DNA of 64,000 nt from Kalaharituber pfeilii. Lineage: Eukaryota; Ascomycota; Pezizomycetes; Pezizales; Pezizaceae. Every line of letters starts with the position of its first letter. The stretch's first letter is position 1. Shown here piece by piece: positions 23,937 through 36,935 of this stretch. A program made the translations under genes and the position numbers. The notes under the pieces were generated by a model. The model was given only the letters and a program-made list of their open reading frames with translations. It did no database searches and was not told the DNA's origin. The stretch covers positions 496,001-560,000 of the forward strand of contig WHUZ01000023.1 of the NCBI GenBank assembly GCA_015179045.1, read 5' to 3'.

Positions 23937-25771
23937 TCATGACAGTAAATAAGCTTCCTCCTTTGTCGTCGATGTTGGTGGACTGGACGAACAGCAGGAA
24001 CAATCGGAACAATCGGAGGAGGAGCACGTTGACATCTTTCTTCTGTCGTCTTGACTTTGAGTCCTGTCGACATCCATGTCATCGACGACGGCATCGGTGA
24101 GCCCCTGCGCTTGAGACCCATCGCGCAGAATCGTTCCAGCCGTGTATGTCCCGCTCCCGAATCCGAATTTGACCAACGAGTCTCCCGTCAGACTCCCAAT
24201 CGCAAACACCCCCTTCGCAATCTCCACGTTCGCCGCGACCCTCGCGCGGAGTGTGTCTGCCGCTATCGACGACGCTGTCTGCGCAATCCCAAGCTCCTCC
24301 TGCAGTCCGCGGGACAGATACGACAGATCCCCCCTTCTCCCGACAAAATACGAAAGATACCCAACCTCCCTTCTTACCGGGGCCGCGAAACCGGGAACCG
24401 ACATCGTGATTTGGTATACGCCCGGAGAGGCAGCAGGTGTCACAGAAACGACTTTTGCGTTCGGAAAGCCTTCGTAGGATGGCTGCTCGGACGCGGATAT
24501 GGTACTATGCTGCGAGAGATTTGATGGGGCCTTGAGAGCAGCTTGCTTCATCTGGCGGTATATCCTGGCGTATTCCGGGTAGGCCTGCGGATGGCAACCC
24601 TTGAGCGGCGAGGAAGAGGTAGATCCCCATTTGAAGATGTGGAAGATTTTTTGGTTCGGATGCGACGAGAGTATGACATCCGCTGCCGTGAACCCAGATC
24701 CAATGACCAGCAGCGGCAACGCTGTGTCTGCATTGTCAGGGCAAAACTCCGGAATCTGCTGTAGATGAACCGGAGGAGGTAACACCCGCGTGAAGATCCC
24801 GGAAGCCAACACAACATGCTTACATCGAATGCTAAGCGAGATGGGTTGCTGCTCCGCATACTCCGGGCCGCGGAGTGCCCGGACCAGGAATTCGGAGTTT
24901 GAACTGCGCTCCACGTCGTACACGTACGTGTTTGAGCCGATGCGTGCGGAGATGCCGACTTTTGCGGGGTACACGGAGTAGTAGGTGGAAACGTCCCGCC
25001 GGCTCGGACGGGTGAACGGTGGCATGGGTTCCCCGTAAATGGCTTCATAGTGCTTCTCGAAGGTATATTCTGGAAGTGAGAGCATGTCGGCATAGCTATT
25101 CGAAATTTCACACTGTCAGCACAAAAATAGAAGTTCCCTAGGGGGTGAAGGAGTAGCGATCGAAAATACCTCAACGTGGATATATCAGAGCTTGTGGCTA
25201 CTATGCTCTCGCTCCACTGTCCACCAGCACTCGAAGCAGCGCCTAACACCACATGATCCACGACTCTTGACTCATCCTTCACCCACCGGATCCGAGACTT
25301 GTACTCTCCAATGTCAATGTCCCCGTTGGGGCGCAGAAGCGTGTCCAACAACACATTGACTCTTTGCGCCTGACTCGAGTACGACATTGGCGATGCCGAG
25401 AAGTGTTCCGTCAGGTACCGGATTTGCTCGGGAGAGCTCAACGAGGCGTACAAGGGCTTGGATGCCGACTCGGCGAGCTTCCGGTGTAGCAACTGATCCG
25501 GGTGCGGGCCGCTGGTGACGGGGTCATAGTACGGGACATGTCCGTGGAGAAGATAGCTCAAGAACAGAGCAGCTGGGCCGTTACCTGATGCCCTGTCAGT
25601 TACAAAATAGGGAAAAAAAAAAAAAAAAAAAAAAAAAAAGGAAAACGACAATGTGGAATTGGACTGACCGATAATGACAGTGTCGATTGTGACATCGGCG
25701 TGCCTTGAGGCTCTGCTACGGGGAGTGGTGGCGTTGGCGTTGGCAAGGAAATCGGCATAATCCCTCGTCAT
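23937..25771 (-). CDS. OSGIN-like flavin-dependent monooxygenase-type protein
   Basis: The model is complement(join(23937..25095,25170..25584,25669..25771)), 558 aa. The N-terminal FAD-binding motif is assembled across intron 1: DTVIIG joins NGPAALFLSYLL (about residues 30-46). Next come an HPDQLLHRKL-type segment, HVVLGAASSAGGQWSES, and TLSYADMLSLPEYTF, which match the oxidative-stress-induced growth inhibitor (OSGIN/OKL38) family. A second nucleotide-binding motif, LLVIGSGFTAADVI, follows. Then YFVGRRGDLSYL and GSLTGDSLVKFGFGSGTY (C-terminal FAD contact) complete the fold. The C-terminus has a Ser/Cys-rich tail (CSSSDCSDCSCCSSS). Substrate is unknown; relatives include lysine/ornithine N-monooxygenase-like proteins. 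Intron 1 contains a 25-nt T-tract. I chose the ATG at 25771 because upstream in-frame sequence is homopolymeric. Confidence 0.82.
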
Positions 25772-27853
25772 TGGAAAACAACGGAAAGTTCTGTACTGGG
25801 GTAAAAAAAAAAAAAAACGGCCGGTAAGGGAAAGAAAAAATTCAAGTTCTGCTGGACACCCCTCTTCCTGAAATAAATAGAATGCCAAAACAGATGACCG
25901 GCGAGAAAAGAAACAAGGCCTTTTCTCAAAAGCGTTTCAGTTCAATTAAGGTGTGGCAGTTTTGGCCATATGTAATAACTGTACGTTTCCAAAGTTAGAA
26001 GATAAGGATGATGTGCAGATCATCGTCCATGATCCGGCTCCTGTCAAGGCGAGCGGCAGTGGCACCCATTATAATCGCCGAAAGCTGTCTAATGGGTATG
26101 TATGGGAGGGGTTGTTGCTTTGTGGTGGTGGTGGTGGTGGTGGTGGTTCCCGTGGAGGGGTGGGGTTTGCTTAACAATCAACCTTTTTTTTTTCCCATGC
26201 ACATCCCTGGAAGGAGAGAGAGAGCCGCCGCCGGTGGACGCTAGGATGGCACGAAGGAACTACCAACTTCAATTGGCCAGGCTAGGGTATGCGATGGAAG
26301 GAAGCCTGCGGAAGAGTCAGACCAGGGCGTGCAAGCGTGCGTGGTGGTGGAAGCGATGAGATGGAATTCGAACTGGAGAAACCTCGTCAGGTTGGAGGTG
26401 GACCGTAGGGAGGAGGAGGGGGAGAAGGTGGTTCGATTCGTGTGATAAAAGGAAGCAGGTGCAGGTGCTGTTGGGGGAGCGACGTAACTGACTCACGATA
26501 GAATGTTCCTTTCCGAAGACGGACAGGACTGTCACGATTGGGGAAAACGGTTACGTTGCAGCAACAGACAGATGCCCCGGCCTTGGCGGCTTGGCCGGGC
26601 TTCATCGCTCCCCACATCTACCATAAGGTGCGCTACACGACAGCCGTCTGCAACCACGCGGTTGGAGCGAGCAGTGGCCCGGAGGGGCTCATCAAGATTC
26701 CCCTCTTTGACTGTTGGTTGTGCACGGGGTCCGCAACCGGGCCTCCTCCCAGACGAGTCCTACCGAGGCCCTATGCTCCGTCTCCGAGCGTCACAAGCAA
26801 AAAAACCGCAGCGCGCTTTATGCTCACTTTACATTCGAGCAGAGTGCAGCGTACATACAGGCGACCCTGGCCTGTAGTGAAAATTGGTTATAGTGGCTAT
26901 GGCCAGGGTCGCCTGTCCGTGCTTCCATGGACATCCGATGCACATCTGAAAGGGGGTGATCCACCATGCAGAAGAAACCATGCATGGGTCCATGGGGGGG
27001 TCATCCTTGTGTGCAACCCATAGATGACAAATACATACTTTTTTCCTCTCCCGAAAGGGACGGGATTCCATATGGAAAAGACACATAGTACCGAAAAAAA
27101 AGTGCTTTACATACTTTGATGTTTCCTACAGTTTAAGCCTCTCATACATATATCAATCTGGATAAACCCGTCTTATCGGAATCAGCTTTTGCCGGCCCCG
27201 AGCCGGCAGGGACTATTGTCCTATTGGATCAAACCCCGCATATAAACAAACACTCTCAACCGCACCACTAGTACACCATAAAATATCACTCAGCAAACCT
27301 AATTTTTTTTTTTTTTATATATTATTTTTTTCACTAGATTTCTAGTCTACGCACGTATGCAAGACACTCCACCTACTTTAAAGGGCAACAGAGAAAATTT
27401 AAAAGTAGATAGTGGGAATAACGGTTATAACGCGAGAGAAATGCAAAGCGGAGAAACGTAAAACGTATATATATGCTACTTGAAGTAAAGCCCGTTACAG
27501 ATTACATGTTCCGAAGATTGATACTATGTGTATAAATGAGGCAGTAGCGGGATAGAGCGAGGGGGAAAAGGAGGAAAGAGAAAGGAAAGAGAAGGCAAAT
27601 ATGTATTGAAAGCTAAAAAAAATAAACAATATTTTCAAAACCAAAAGGAAAAAAAAAAAAAAGAAAAGATATAAAATAAGAAAATTAAAAATGAAAATAA
27701 AATAAAATAAAATAAAATAAAATAGAAGGAAACACCATCATTGGGGACGGAAGAAGTGGAAATGGAAAAAACGAAACGATGAAAAAAAAAAAAAAAAGGA
27801 CATGGGAAGAAGTATCAAGGGAAACTAGAAAAAAACAACAAATATGGTGCTAG

Positions 27854-27886
<33 letters not shown>

Positions 27887-28446
27887 AAAGAGAGAAAAAG
27901 AAAGAGCGAGCGTGTGTCTTGACAAACAAAAATAAATAAAAATAAAAATAAACCCTTCAGCTAACGACAGACCGCAAATCAAGAAAAAATTCCACCTCCT
28001 CCCCATCCTACTCCGCCAGAATAACCAGCCCCAGCGAAGCAGGCAAAAAAAAAAAAAAAGGTAAAAATGTACACCGAAAGAAAGGAAAACTTGGGCAGAT
28101 TCCATAGAATAAACTGATTACGAAATAAAATCTGTACAATGTGAAGTAAATAAGGGAAGGGAAAAAAAAATAAATAAATAAATAAAAACTTTAGTATTTG
28201 TTAAAAACGTTAGGGATGCATCAATCCATGATGATAGATAAAACTACTAGATTAGGAAGAGTTGGGGAGGGGGGTCACGGGGAAAATAAAAGGATTTACA
28301 TATAATTAGATAGGGAAAAAAAAGAAGGGTTAACGGAAAGGAGAACAAAAATGTTGATATAATGCGCCTATACAAAGTAAAAAAAAAACAAGAAACAGGA
28401 ACAAAGGAATAAAACACAGACAAGTACCCAAGAATAATTCAAAAGA

Positions 28447-28490
<44 letters not shown>

Positions 28491-28596
28491 GAACACATAC
28501 ACAACACACCGACACAATCATTTTGTCATATGACGGACAGACGCCTTTGACTCCCCTGTTCTCCCTGTTTTTTTTGTTTACTTCAAGCACACGGCA
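25772..28596. other. intergenic, A-rich
   Basis: No gene is supported in this 2.8-kb gap. A (GGT)n tract lies at 26123-26146. From 27600 to 28500 the plus strand is extremely A-rich, with (AAAAT)n near 27697-27724, (AAAT)n near 28168-28186 and A-runs of 15-37 nt (27847-27881, 28453-28487). Open frames at 26503-27086 lie on both strands and show no domain. Confidence 0.55.
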
Positions 28597-31248
28597 TCAA
28601 GAACGTCCTCTTCGCTGCAGATACTCCACCAGTAACTCGTCCAGTCGCTGTTGCCCAAAACCAAAAAATACATACGCGTCAGCATTCCATTCCATTTCAG
28701 CACACACGGGAGAGAAAAAAAAACAGAGAACACCAAAGCAAAAAAAAAAAATAATACGTACATTCGTAATATTTTGCAACTTCTCATTCGCCTCCTGAAA
28801 CAACGGCCCAATTTCCGGGTGGTCGTTTCGGATCGTTATATCCGAGCGGTCATGGACCAGCACCAAAAAGTCCTTCACGTCGTTGCTGTCCTCCAGGAAC
28901 GTCCTTAGGGACGAATCAGACCATGTCACAGCAGCAGCAGCAGTAGCAGTAGCCGGGGGTGTGTTTTCGTCAATCGGAGATGTCGCCTGGTCGTCGCTGG
29001 CGTTGTCGGCGACGAGGGGAGGGGGCGGGTCGTTGTCGATGGGCTCGGGAGATGCGGAGAATGCGCTTTCGGGTACAACGACCTCCGATGGAGAAGTGAA
29101 TGTGGTGGTAAGAAGAGGCGGCGGCGAATCTTGCTTTGTGTCGACCCGAATCCCGAGCTTCTGGGACTCGGATTCGGTAGGGGATGTCCGTTCGGCGGAT
29201 TTATTTCCGGCGGTAGTAGGGCGGGGGCTAGGTTGCTGTCGCTGGGTCTCGTCAATGATAGAAACTTTGGTCGGTGACGGTCGTCTCTCGGCGGCGGTCT
29301 TCGACTCGTCTTCCACGTCAAGTAACAATCCCCTTGCACGTTTCTCGTCTGTTGCTGCTGTTGCTGCCGGTGGAGGCTGCGACTCGGGCTCGACCTTCCG
29401 TATTGTCGAACCTGGCTGCACCTGCGGCGGTGGTGCGTATTGCCGCACCGGTTCCTGCACTGGCTCCTGTCTCCGGCCTGTTTGCCGTGGCTGTTCTCTC
29501 CGCGGCTCCAATTTCCGTGGCTCGGGGCCCTGTTGTCTTGGTTCCACCGAATCCTGTGAATCTCTTCCTTCAATCGAGCTCTTTTCCCCACCTCCTCCAC
29601 CTCCTCCACCGCCACCTCCACTCAAGAACTCCTCCACAGAGTCCTGGTCCTTTCCTTTCTTTGGCCGCTTCCTGAAGAATCCCCCAGAACACTGCTGCCC
29701 TTCTTTCCCTTGCCTCCCTTCGGCGGCGGCGAAATCAAGTCCTCCCGTATCCGTTGCATCCGCTCTTTTTCGGAAAGTCGTAACTTCTAAAATTTTTTGT
29801 CAAGAAATAAAATGAGCCAAAATCTGTAATGCCAAAAAACAACGAAAGAGGAGGAACACATACGTCCTTGCCAGATGGCGCTATAGAATTCATGGTGATG
29901 CTGCTATCGTCTTGAGCTACCCTTGGTGTTAGTGTAATCTTCTTGGTCTCAATCTTGTCGCTATTGAGCAAGGCGGTGTCAATATCCTTGAGCGAGGTTG
30001 TATTCGTTTTGCGGATCTTGTTATCTTCGTCTAAATGAGTTCCCAATTTAGCAAATTGACAAATCTCCTGCAACGTAATGGAAAAACTTACCACGCTCAA
30101 TTGTTTCAACGGCTGGTGTGGGCTTAGTAGTAGAGCGACTGGCAATCTCAAGTGGCTCAACGGGGGTAATCTCGTCCTCCTCCTCCAGCATCCCATCCGT
30201 CTCCTCGGACTCCTCAAGGGTAAAGGTTACTTCAGCCCCTTCCTCCCCCTCCGCCTCCTCATCCGAAGGCGCAGCATACTCAAAGTACTGCGTCGGTGCA
30301 AACGCAACAGATTTCGCGCCTCTACGACGCAATGCATTCCGAATCGGATTCTGTGATTTTGCAGGGGTGTCATGTAGCATGGAAGCCGATAACTAACTTC
30401 CGTCAGAATAATTTGAGCAATGATATATATGTACTTGGGGACGTACATCAACATTACGGTGTTTATTCAAACGTGCCAGCCGTTCAGATGGAGTTTCGAT
30501 ATGCTCAGCGGGTAGGTAGCCTAGAATATATTCATGTTAAAATGGCTGGAAACACCCTTTATGCAAGAAGGGTATATTGCATACCTATAGACGAATCCTT
30601 GACGATCCTGACAAGCCACCAATAGGAATTCGAGTCGTCCAAGAGCACCATGGTCTCGCCTTTCACTGCATTGGCTTGCCCCTCCACAGTCGCAACAAAC
30701 GTATGAAGCGCATAGACAAATTCAAAGTCGATGTCTTCTACCGTTCAAATCCCATCAACAATCAGCTTCTGTGCCCCATTCGCAAATACAGACTTTTTTG
30801 GGAAAAAAACGACGACACACCATCATCAATGCTGGGGCTCGAGCTGACTCTCTCGTCAAACTGATCGTCCGCCTCCGCTTGTGATGCATGGCCCTCTCTG
30901 CCCACACGTATCAACTCTCCTGGTCCGCCACCTATTCCGATTGCCCCTGTTTCGTTGACGTGCATGTCGGTCAAATCCGCGTCCAATCCTCCGTTCACTG
31001 ACAAGTCGTGTTGCGACTGAGCCTGCTCCTCGGCAACACTGCGTATAGCTGACGACTGAGACTGCCCGACACCCGAAGCTCCCCCGGCGCCTTGCGCCGA
31101 TGCCGATGGGCGAGCTTGGAGGTCTAAAGTGTCTATTTTACCGCAGAAGCTTATTCATTAGCGGGTCCCCGCACACCTAAAAGAAACGCAAACTCGCGGT
31201 ATAAGATGGCATGAACTCACCATTTCGTACTAACGGTGCCCGCGGCAT
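28597..31248 (-). CDS. BUD14: BUD14-like SH3-domain protein (one homopolymer frameshift)
   Basis: The model is complement(join(28597..28647,28762..29786,29864..30030,30092..30392,30447..30520,30585..30737,30821..31132,31221..31248)), about 703 aa after correcting one base. Yeast Bud14 binds protein phosphatase 1 (Glc7) and formin Bnr1 and controls bud site and actin cables. Features: MPRAPLVRN start; acidic Ser/Gln-rich stretch; SSSPSIDDEDIDFEFVYALH leading into the SH3 domain (about residues 116-175; EGQANAVKGETMVLLDD, SNSYWWLV, GYLPAEHIETP); NPIRNALRRRGAKSVAFAP, resembling the conserved region after SH3; KLRLSEKERMQRIREDL; a Gly11 run; a Pro/Gln/Glu-rich disordered part; a conserved C-terminal helix (SSLRTFLEDSNDVKDFL ... 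RLDELLVEYLQRRG). Seven introns all keep phase. Exon 7 is one base short: an extra C in the C5 run at 29681-29685 restores VLGGFFRKRPKKGKDQDS. An assembly error is likelier than a null allele. Confidence 0.85.
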
Positions 31249-33496
31249 CTTATCGCTGGCAGAGGGTCAAGTGGCGTAGAGGTGAGCGAAAACACGGACG
31301 CGGAAGAAATCTGCTGTTTTTGGGAGAAGGAATTGGGAGAGGGGTTTGTATGGGGATGGCTGCAAGCGCCGAGTAACCCGCACCAAAGAAAAGGCGAAAC
31401 AAGAAGCGAAACAACGATTGGCCTAGCGAGCAACAGGGGAGGGGGTGAATTAAAAATTGTATTCGCAAGAAGAACCGGCGGCGAGATGACGGAGGAAGAG
31501 CGGTCGGTTCGGAGAAGGAAGCAACAGTACGTGATGATGGGGCGGCAGCGGGTTGTTTGGCGATGTATGGGGGGGGGGGTTGCACAGATTTGCTGTGTCA
31601 GGGGACGCCGCAGCGCCAGACATGCGGAGGCGGCAGGGGGTGCGGCGCTGCGCTCGCTGACTGGCTGCCGCGTCTGGAGTTGAGTGCGGTGCGGCTGCTG
31701 CGGTGCGGTCGCTGGTGCCTTGCATTACACTCGGCCGGGGTAGATTCCGTCCCAGCCTGACGCCAGCGGGCGTCTCTGCAGGCCAAGGCTCGTCTCGGCG
31801 GGGTTGGAACACACTTCATACCGGGTAACCGCCAGAGCTCACGTGATCTAGCGACTCATCCACCGAGTCCCATAAATAGCCCCAACGGAAAAGTCCGTTC
31901 TCCGCTGTCCCCGCCCCCGCAACTGTCCCATCCACAGCGGAACATTCCATCACTGTGGACTCGTATGATACTACGCTTCGTGATTTGCTGCGGGGCTTTC
32001 TGCAGCCTGGAGCCCATTCCAGAGATTAGGGACGGTGATTGGCACTACCGGTAAATATAATCATAAACCTCATATACAATATCTCTTCCTCCACCGACGC
32101 AATGGCAGCGACAGTTGTTCTGCCCGCTTTCTCTAGAGCTCATTTCATAAGTATGTAGTCAAGGCCAAGCGGTCACCTGCGTTCCTATCCCCAGCCGCGC
32201 AGGCTTGTAATCGTGCTCTGGGTTATGGCACAGCAAGACCCCTTCGAGTGTTTTGACCGTGGCTATCTTCCCCCACACAAGCTGAGAAAAATATTGCAGT
32301 TTCCTAATGTAAATCATGTGCGTATAATTAATTAGAACAAGGTTGTTTATACTCATCAAATCCTGCCAAGACCAGCCTAGTCATGGGGGATTCTGGTGTG
32401 GTACACAATCTCGGGTCTAAGTCGTCATTTTAGGTGTCAGGAGTTTCGATTAGGAGGTGAAACCTAAAAAGGTGTAACTTAGACCTTTTTAGGTTTGAGT
32501 CTATCGAAACCCTGGACATGGATAGAAATTCACCATATGAATATTTGATAGAGGTTTACTTTATTCCTATACAAAGTATACGATGAACTTTTGACTCCCA
32601 CTTTGACATATTTCTGCTACAGGTTTCTTAATTTTAATACAAGTGTAGTAATATATGCAAGAGAAAGCACTATGCAGTAAAAAATTTTCACTCCATTCCG
32701 CTCCTAGACCATGGATACATAAGTCATATGTGAAGAAATGATGCTGATACCTCACCTGGTCAGTTTCACTATAACTCATTTGTAGTCTGCTGGCCTGTAC
32801 TTACCTTTGCATATATTGATTGCTGCTGATGTCATTGCAAGTCTATAAGAGCAGAATTGGATAGTAGTAGCTCTCAGTCATAAACCTACATTCTGGAGTT
32901 TTAAGAGTGTAAACCTGAAAAGGACTTAAGTTTTCTTTACTTGACCCTCACGAAACCCAGAATTGGGGTAGATTTCACTTCCTTGCAGCTACTTACCCCA
33001 TTTTCTGTGGTAAATCAAGCCTGTCAGAGGTGTAAGTGGGTTTACCTTGTACCACAGTGGATGGGTGGAATAAGTTTCTTAGACTTCTTCCTGTACTCCG
33101 ATCACAGAGCGTCCCCTGACCTTATGATCAATGGCTGATGCCTCTAGTACATCATATTATTGGCCTTGTCCACACATTATAAATGCATCTGGGTACACAT
33201 ACTGATAAGGCTGATAAGGCTTCTACGTTGGGGTGCGGGATGTCGGGGGGAAAACGTGATATACAAGAGCCGGCCTGTGTACATAGTTTAACTCCCCAGC
33301 ACGATTTATTCTTCCCGATCATTCTCAGCACATCCGTCAAACAGCTTTTCCCTACCCCACACGCGCACAAGTAGCGGAGGTAAAGTGGACTCATAATACC
33401 CGCTGCAACATTCCTGAGTGGAAAGGCACTCCAGGGAATCCTCCCCTCATTTATTCAATGTAGCCCAGCACCAACAAATTACTCTGATACTAAACT
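31249..33496. other. intergenic between BUD14-like 5' end and SHMT 3' end
   Basis: The 600 bp next to BUD14 are GC-rich (probable promoter/5' UTR) with open frames on both strands and no domain. The rest is AT-balanced with a hairpin at 32443-32510. No gene is supported. Confidence 0.5.
32443..32510. mobile_element. 68-bp hairpin (MITE-like)
   Basis: A perfect 14-bp stem, AAACCTAAAAAGGT (32460-32473) with ACCTTTTTAGGTTT (32483-32496), nests inside an outer 8-bp stem, GTTTCGAT / ATCGAAAC. It may be a miniature element or a transcribed hairpin; no target duplication is evident. Confidence 0.5.
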
Positions 33497-35399
33497 TCAA
33501 GTACGCAGGCTCCCCGGCATGTCAAATTTCCCCGCAAAACTACTGACCTCCTTCCTCAACTTTACCAACTCCGGAAACCCATCACCTTCACCCAGAGTCT
33601 GGAAGAAGTCCTTTAGCAGCTTCTTCCCCCCTGTTTCCGCATCGACACCTTTTGCAATTGCCACAGCCCTGTCCACAATAACTGCCACCCGCTCAAAATC
33701 CCCAGCATCGAACCCCCGAGTCGTCATTGCCGGAGTCCCAAGTCGAAGACCACCGGGTTTCATCTAAATTTCCGTAAGCATTCAGCTTCATATAAAGCTC
33801 CACCAGTATGAGGAATCGACTTACTGCAGAAACGTCACCAGGAACAGTATTTTTGTTTGCAGCTACATTCGCCAACTCCAAGACTCTTTCCACCCGTGCT
33901 CCATCGATGCCTTTGGGCTTCAAATCAACGAGGACAAGGTGGTTATCGGTGCCCCCGCTGACAATCTCATATCCAAGGCCTTCCTTTCCGAGCTTCCTCG
34001 CCAGCGCCTTTGCATTCACCAACACGTTTTCCTGATACTCCCGGAACTCGGGTGTTTGCGCTTGTTTGAGTGCTACCGCCAACGCTGCAATGGTGTGATT
34101 ATGGGGACCCCCTTGATGCCCAGGGAAGACCGAAGCATTGATCGGCTCCTCCAGGTTATACATGACTTTCTCCCCTTTTTTGTTGACACTCCGGACCCCT
34201 TTGCGGTAGAAAATCATCGCTCCCCTAGGCCCCCGCAAGCTCTTGTGCGTTGTAGTCGTGACGATGTCGCTATGCGGAAACGGACTCTCGACCACCCCCG
34301 CAGCTACCAGCCCCGAGATGTGTGCCATGTCGCTCAGCAGATACGCGCCATATTTTGTGGCGATTTCTCTCATTCGCGGATAGTCAATTGCGCGGGAGTA
34401 AGCGCTCGTGCCCGCGACAATCACCTTGGGCCTATAGAGCTCAGCGAGTTTTTCAAGACCATCGTAGTCGATGTATCCGGTCTTGGGGTCGAGGCGGTAC
34501 GGGAGGGTTTCAAAATATGCTGATATCTTTGAGATTTTCTTGGTCGGGGTTTGATATCTGCAAGGTTTTTGATTCAGTTTCAAGAACAGAACTAACATAG
34601 CTACAGACTTGCTCACCCATGCGATAGATGACCTCCATGCGGTAGATCTAAACCCATTATTCGATCATGAGGCTGGCAAACAGCAGAATATGCATACAAA
34701 TTTGCCGGAGACCCAGACAACGCTATTTTAAAATTCATCAGCCATTGAAATAGGTAAATTGCGCGTGGGAAGTTCGAGCCACATACGCTGCACATTGACA
34801 CCCCATTCGTCCTCACTGAGCCTGAAGGCTTCAAGAGCTCGACGTTGGCACAACCTCTCCGCTTCATCTATATGGATATTCCCGCCATAGTAGCGCGCAC
34901 CAGGGTACCCTTCCGAATATTTATTCTGCATCGGAGAACCAAGAACGTCCAGGACCGACTGGGACGTGAAATTCTCTGACGGGATGAGATTGATGAATTC
35001 TTTTTGTCTCAGTTTTTCCTAAATTTATATGCCCGTCCATGAGTTTCCAATTTCAAAAAAATCTATCGAACGGTATCTCTTTTGTTTTTTCTTTGGGAGG
35101 GGACTTCAATTAACGTTCTACTAACCTTCTCGAGGATGCGGTACATTTCCGGATCTACCTGCGCAACATGCGATGAAAGTAACTATTCATTTTACCCTTT
35201 TTGAGTCAGTGATCAATTCACCATCAAACCAAAAAAAGGTTTCCTTTTCATGAGAAGCTCATTGATAGTATATACGAACCACTTGGTGCCTTGCTTGGAG
35301 TGTCCCTCTCAGAACACTGCTACTCGCAAACCCCCTAACACCTACTGCCATTGCAGCTGCGCAGCTGCTGCTGCGCCGTAAAGCCAACCGGGAGAGCAT
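33497..35399 (-). CDS. SHM1: serine hydroxymethyltransferase, mitochondrial
   Basis: This PLP enzyme interconverts serine and glycine with transfer of one carbon to tetrahydrofolate. The model is complement(join(33497..33763,33825..34557,34617..34722,34787..35018,35126..35158,35280..35399)), 496 aa, with every junction in frame. Motifs: [44 protein letters not shown] (built across an intron), [25 protein letters not shown], the PLP-lysine motif [29 protein letters not shown], and [13 protein letters not shown]. The N-terminus ([17 protein letters not shown]) is basic, Ser/Ala-rich and lacks acids, so a mitochondrial presequence is likely, which points to the mitochondrial isoform. Exon 2 is only 33 nt, and intron 1 has a GTTCGT donor. 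Length and motifs are typical, and nothing suggests inactivation. Confidence 0.95.
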
Positions 35400-35718
35400 T
35401 TCTGCTTGGAAAAAAAGTAAATAAATAAATAGAAGGAATGACAATTGAGCCTTTCGTGGGGGGTAGTTAACACGGAGAGCGAAATCTGAGGGAAAAACGA
35501 GAAGAGAAAGAAACAAAAACGTGAGGAATGGCAGTTTTATTTTATGAGTCAATTCAAGCTCGAAGATTTCAACATTTTCTCGCGTTGTAGGCTAAAAAAG
35601 CTCTGCAATGGGAATTATGGGTGATGATGCGATCGGTTAATCGCGGGGGAAGAAGCAGGGGTTCTTGACAGGCCCAGGGTTTGGTTGAATTTAGTCTCAT
35701 TGCCAAGCCAATCTACTC

Positions 35719-35791
35719 GCTAGTCCAAAAAGTATTGGAACGGCTGACTCAATAATAATTAGTCAGCCGTTCCAATACTTTTTGGACCAGC
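35719..35791. mobile_element. 73-bp Tc1/mariner-like hairpin MITE
   Basis: Arms of 31 bp (35719-35749 and 35761-35791) pair with one mismatch around an 11-nt loop. The arm sequence GTCCAAAAAGTATTGGAACG resembles Tc1-type terminal repeats. It lies 320 bp upstream of the SHMT start codon, so it could also affect that promoter. Confidence 0.65.
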
Positions 35792-36479
35792 TTATATTTT
35801 CGACCTGTCATAACACAGGCAGTAGTTGTTCCCTGTTATCCGATTGTGGGGAGAAACTCCTAGTTATGGCCGGTATAATAGAGTGATGTCAACAAACTTA
35901 TCAGATCAAGATCCCAGATGCCGGTGTAGCCGGAGTATGTAGATTAATCTGCTGAACGTCGTACCTGCCTACGTTAACTAGCCTCGTCCACGAATATTCA
36001 TGGCCCTTTTGGGTGCAGTACTTTTATGTGAATGTGAGCTGCGAAAGTATCTTCAATTCGAACAGCGCCGTTTCGTTTCATTGGAATTGTGAAGCTGGGG
36101 CCCGACAATTTATTTGTGCCAATCCGACTAGCTACGTATTTTTTATTAGGGTTCTGAGTTTTGAGTTGACTGGGCAATGGCTCCCAGTTCCAGATACCGG
36201 TACTGTCCGCTGTGTATTTTTTGTCGCCTCGGGTTCAGACTACTAGTGTACTACCCCACTTTCATGTTCACTCCTCCCCGCAATAGAAGGGTCCATTGTG
36301 TCGAAAAACACATTCCCTCCTAAGCACGCGCTCACATGTTTTTCCGTTACAACACTCACTTTCAAATACCCACGCAACTTCGTGTCCCCCATTCTCTTTA
36401 CCTCCCCCCTGGAGCTGTTATAATTAGGTAGTCTCGGTGCTGTACACAAACGTGCAAGTTACGTCAGCCGGCATAGCGC
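35792..36479. other. intergenic
   Basis: Nothing recognisable. Confidence 0.35.
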
Positions 36480-36935
36480 AAATAACAAAAACAATGATAC
36501 GCCATAAAAATCAGAAAATTGATAAAAGAGAAAAGAAGACAAGGTAAAATAAATAAAATGAAGATAGGACTGTAACGTGAGCAGAAGCTCACTGTCCGCA
36601 CTGAACACCCATGTGGCTTGCTCTTTTAAGAGGGAACAGCGCCTCTTGCTTCGGAGTTCACAGCTCAACTTAGCCAGGCTTACCTCCACTGACAATATGA
36701 TAGACCAGGTCCATCTGGAGCCCGATGTACCCGAAAGTTTCAACCCCGTGTATGTAACCATTGATTGCAAGAAAGATGCCGTCGGTAGGAATCTTCAATG
36801 AGTATAAGATTTTGATACACTGCTAGTCAAAACAAAAAAGATATAAAGTAAAAAGCACAAGTACATAGGAGTAGTCGAACTACCAAGGAGTAATTTGCGT
36901 TATCCGAGAAAAGGCAGCTATGCGAGAAGGTATTG
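36480..36935 (-). repeat. dispersed repeat family B, copy 2
   Basis: It carries the same ordered blocks as 17230-17700: ATGATACGCCA, GTGAGCAGAAGCTCACT, CAACTTAGCCAGG, GACCAGGTCCATCTGG, AGTAATTTGCG, AGGCAGCTATGC. The match includes non-coding stretches, so this is a dispersed element, not a gene family. Confidence 0.6.

Noticed and set aside
23458..24027. Phe-rich minus-strand frame resembling a membrane protein
   Set aside because: It is produced by A-homopolymers in the intergenic region.
26503..27086. Overlapping open frames of 85-161 codons on both strands
   Set aside because: No splice-consistent model, domain or codon pattern favours either strand.
32158..32230. tRNA-like start (CAAGGCCAAGCGGTC)
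   Set aside because: No B-box follows and no cloverleaf can be formed.
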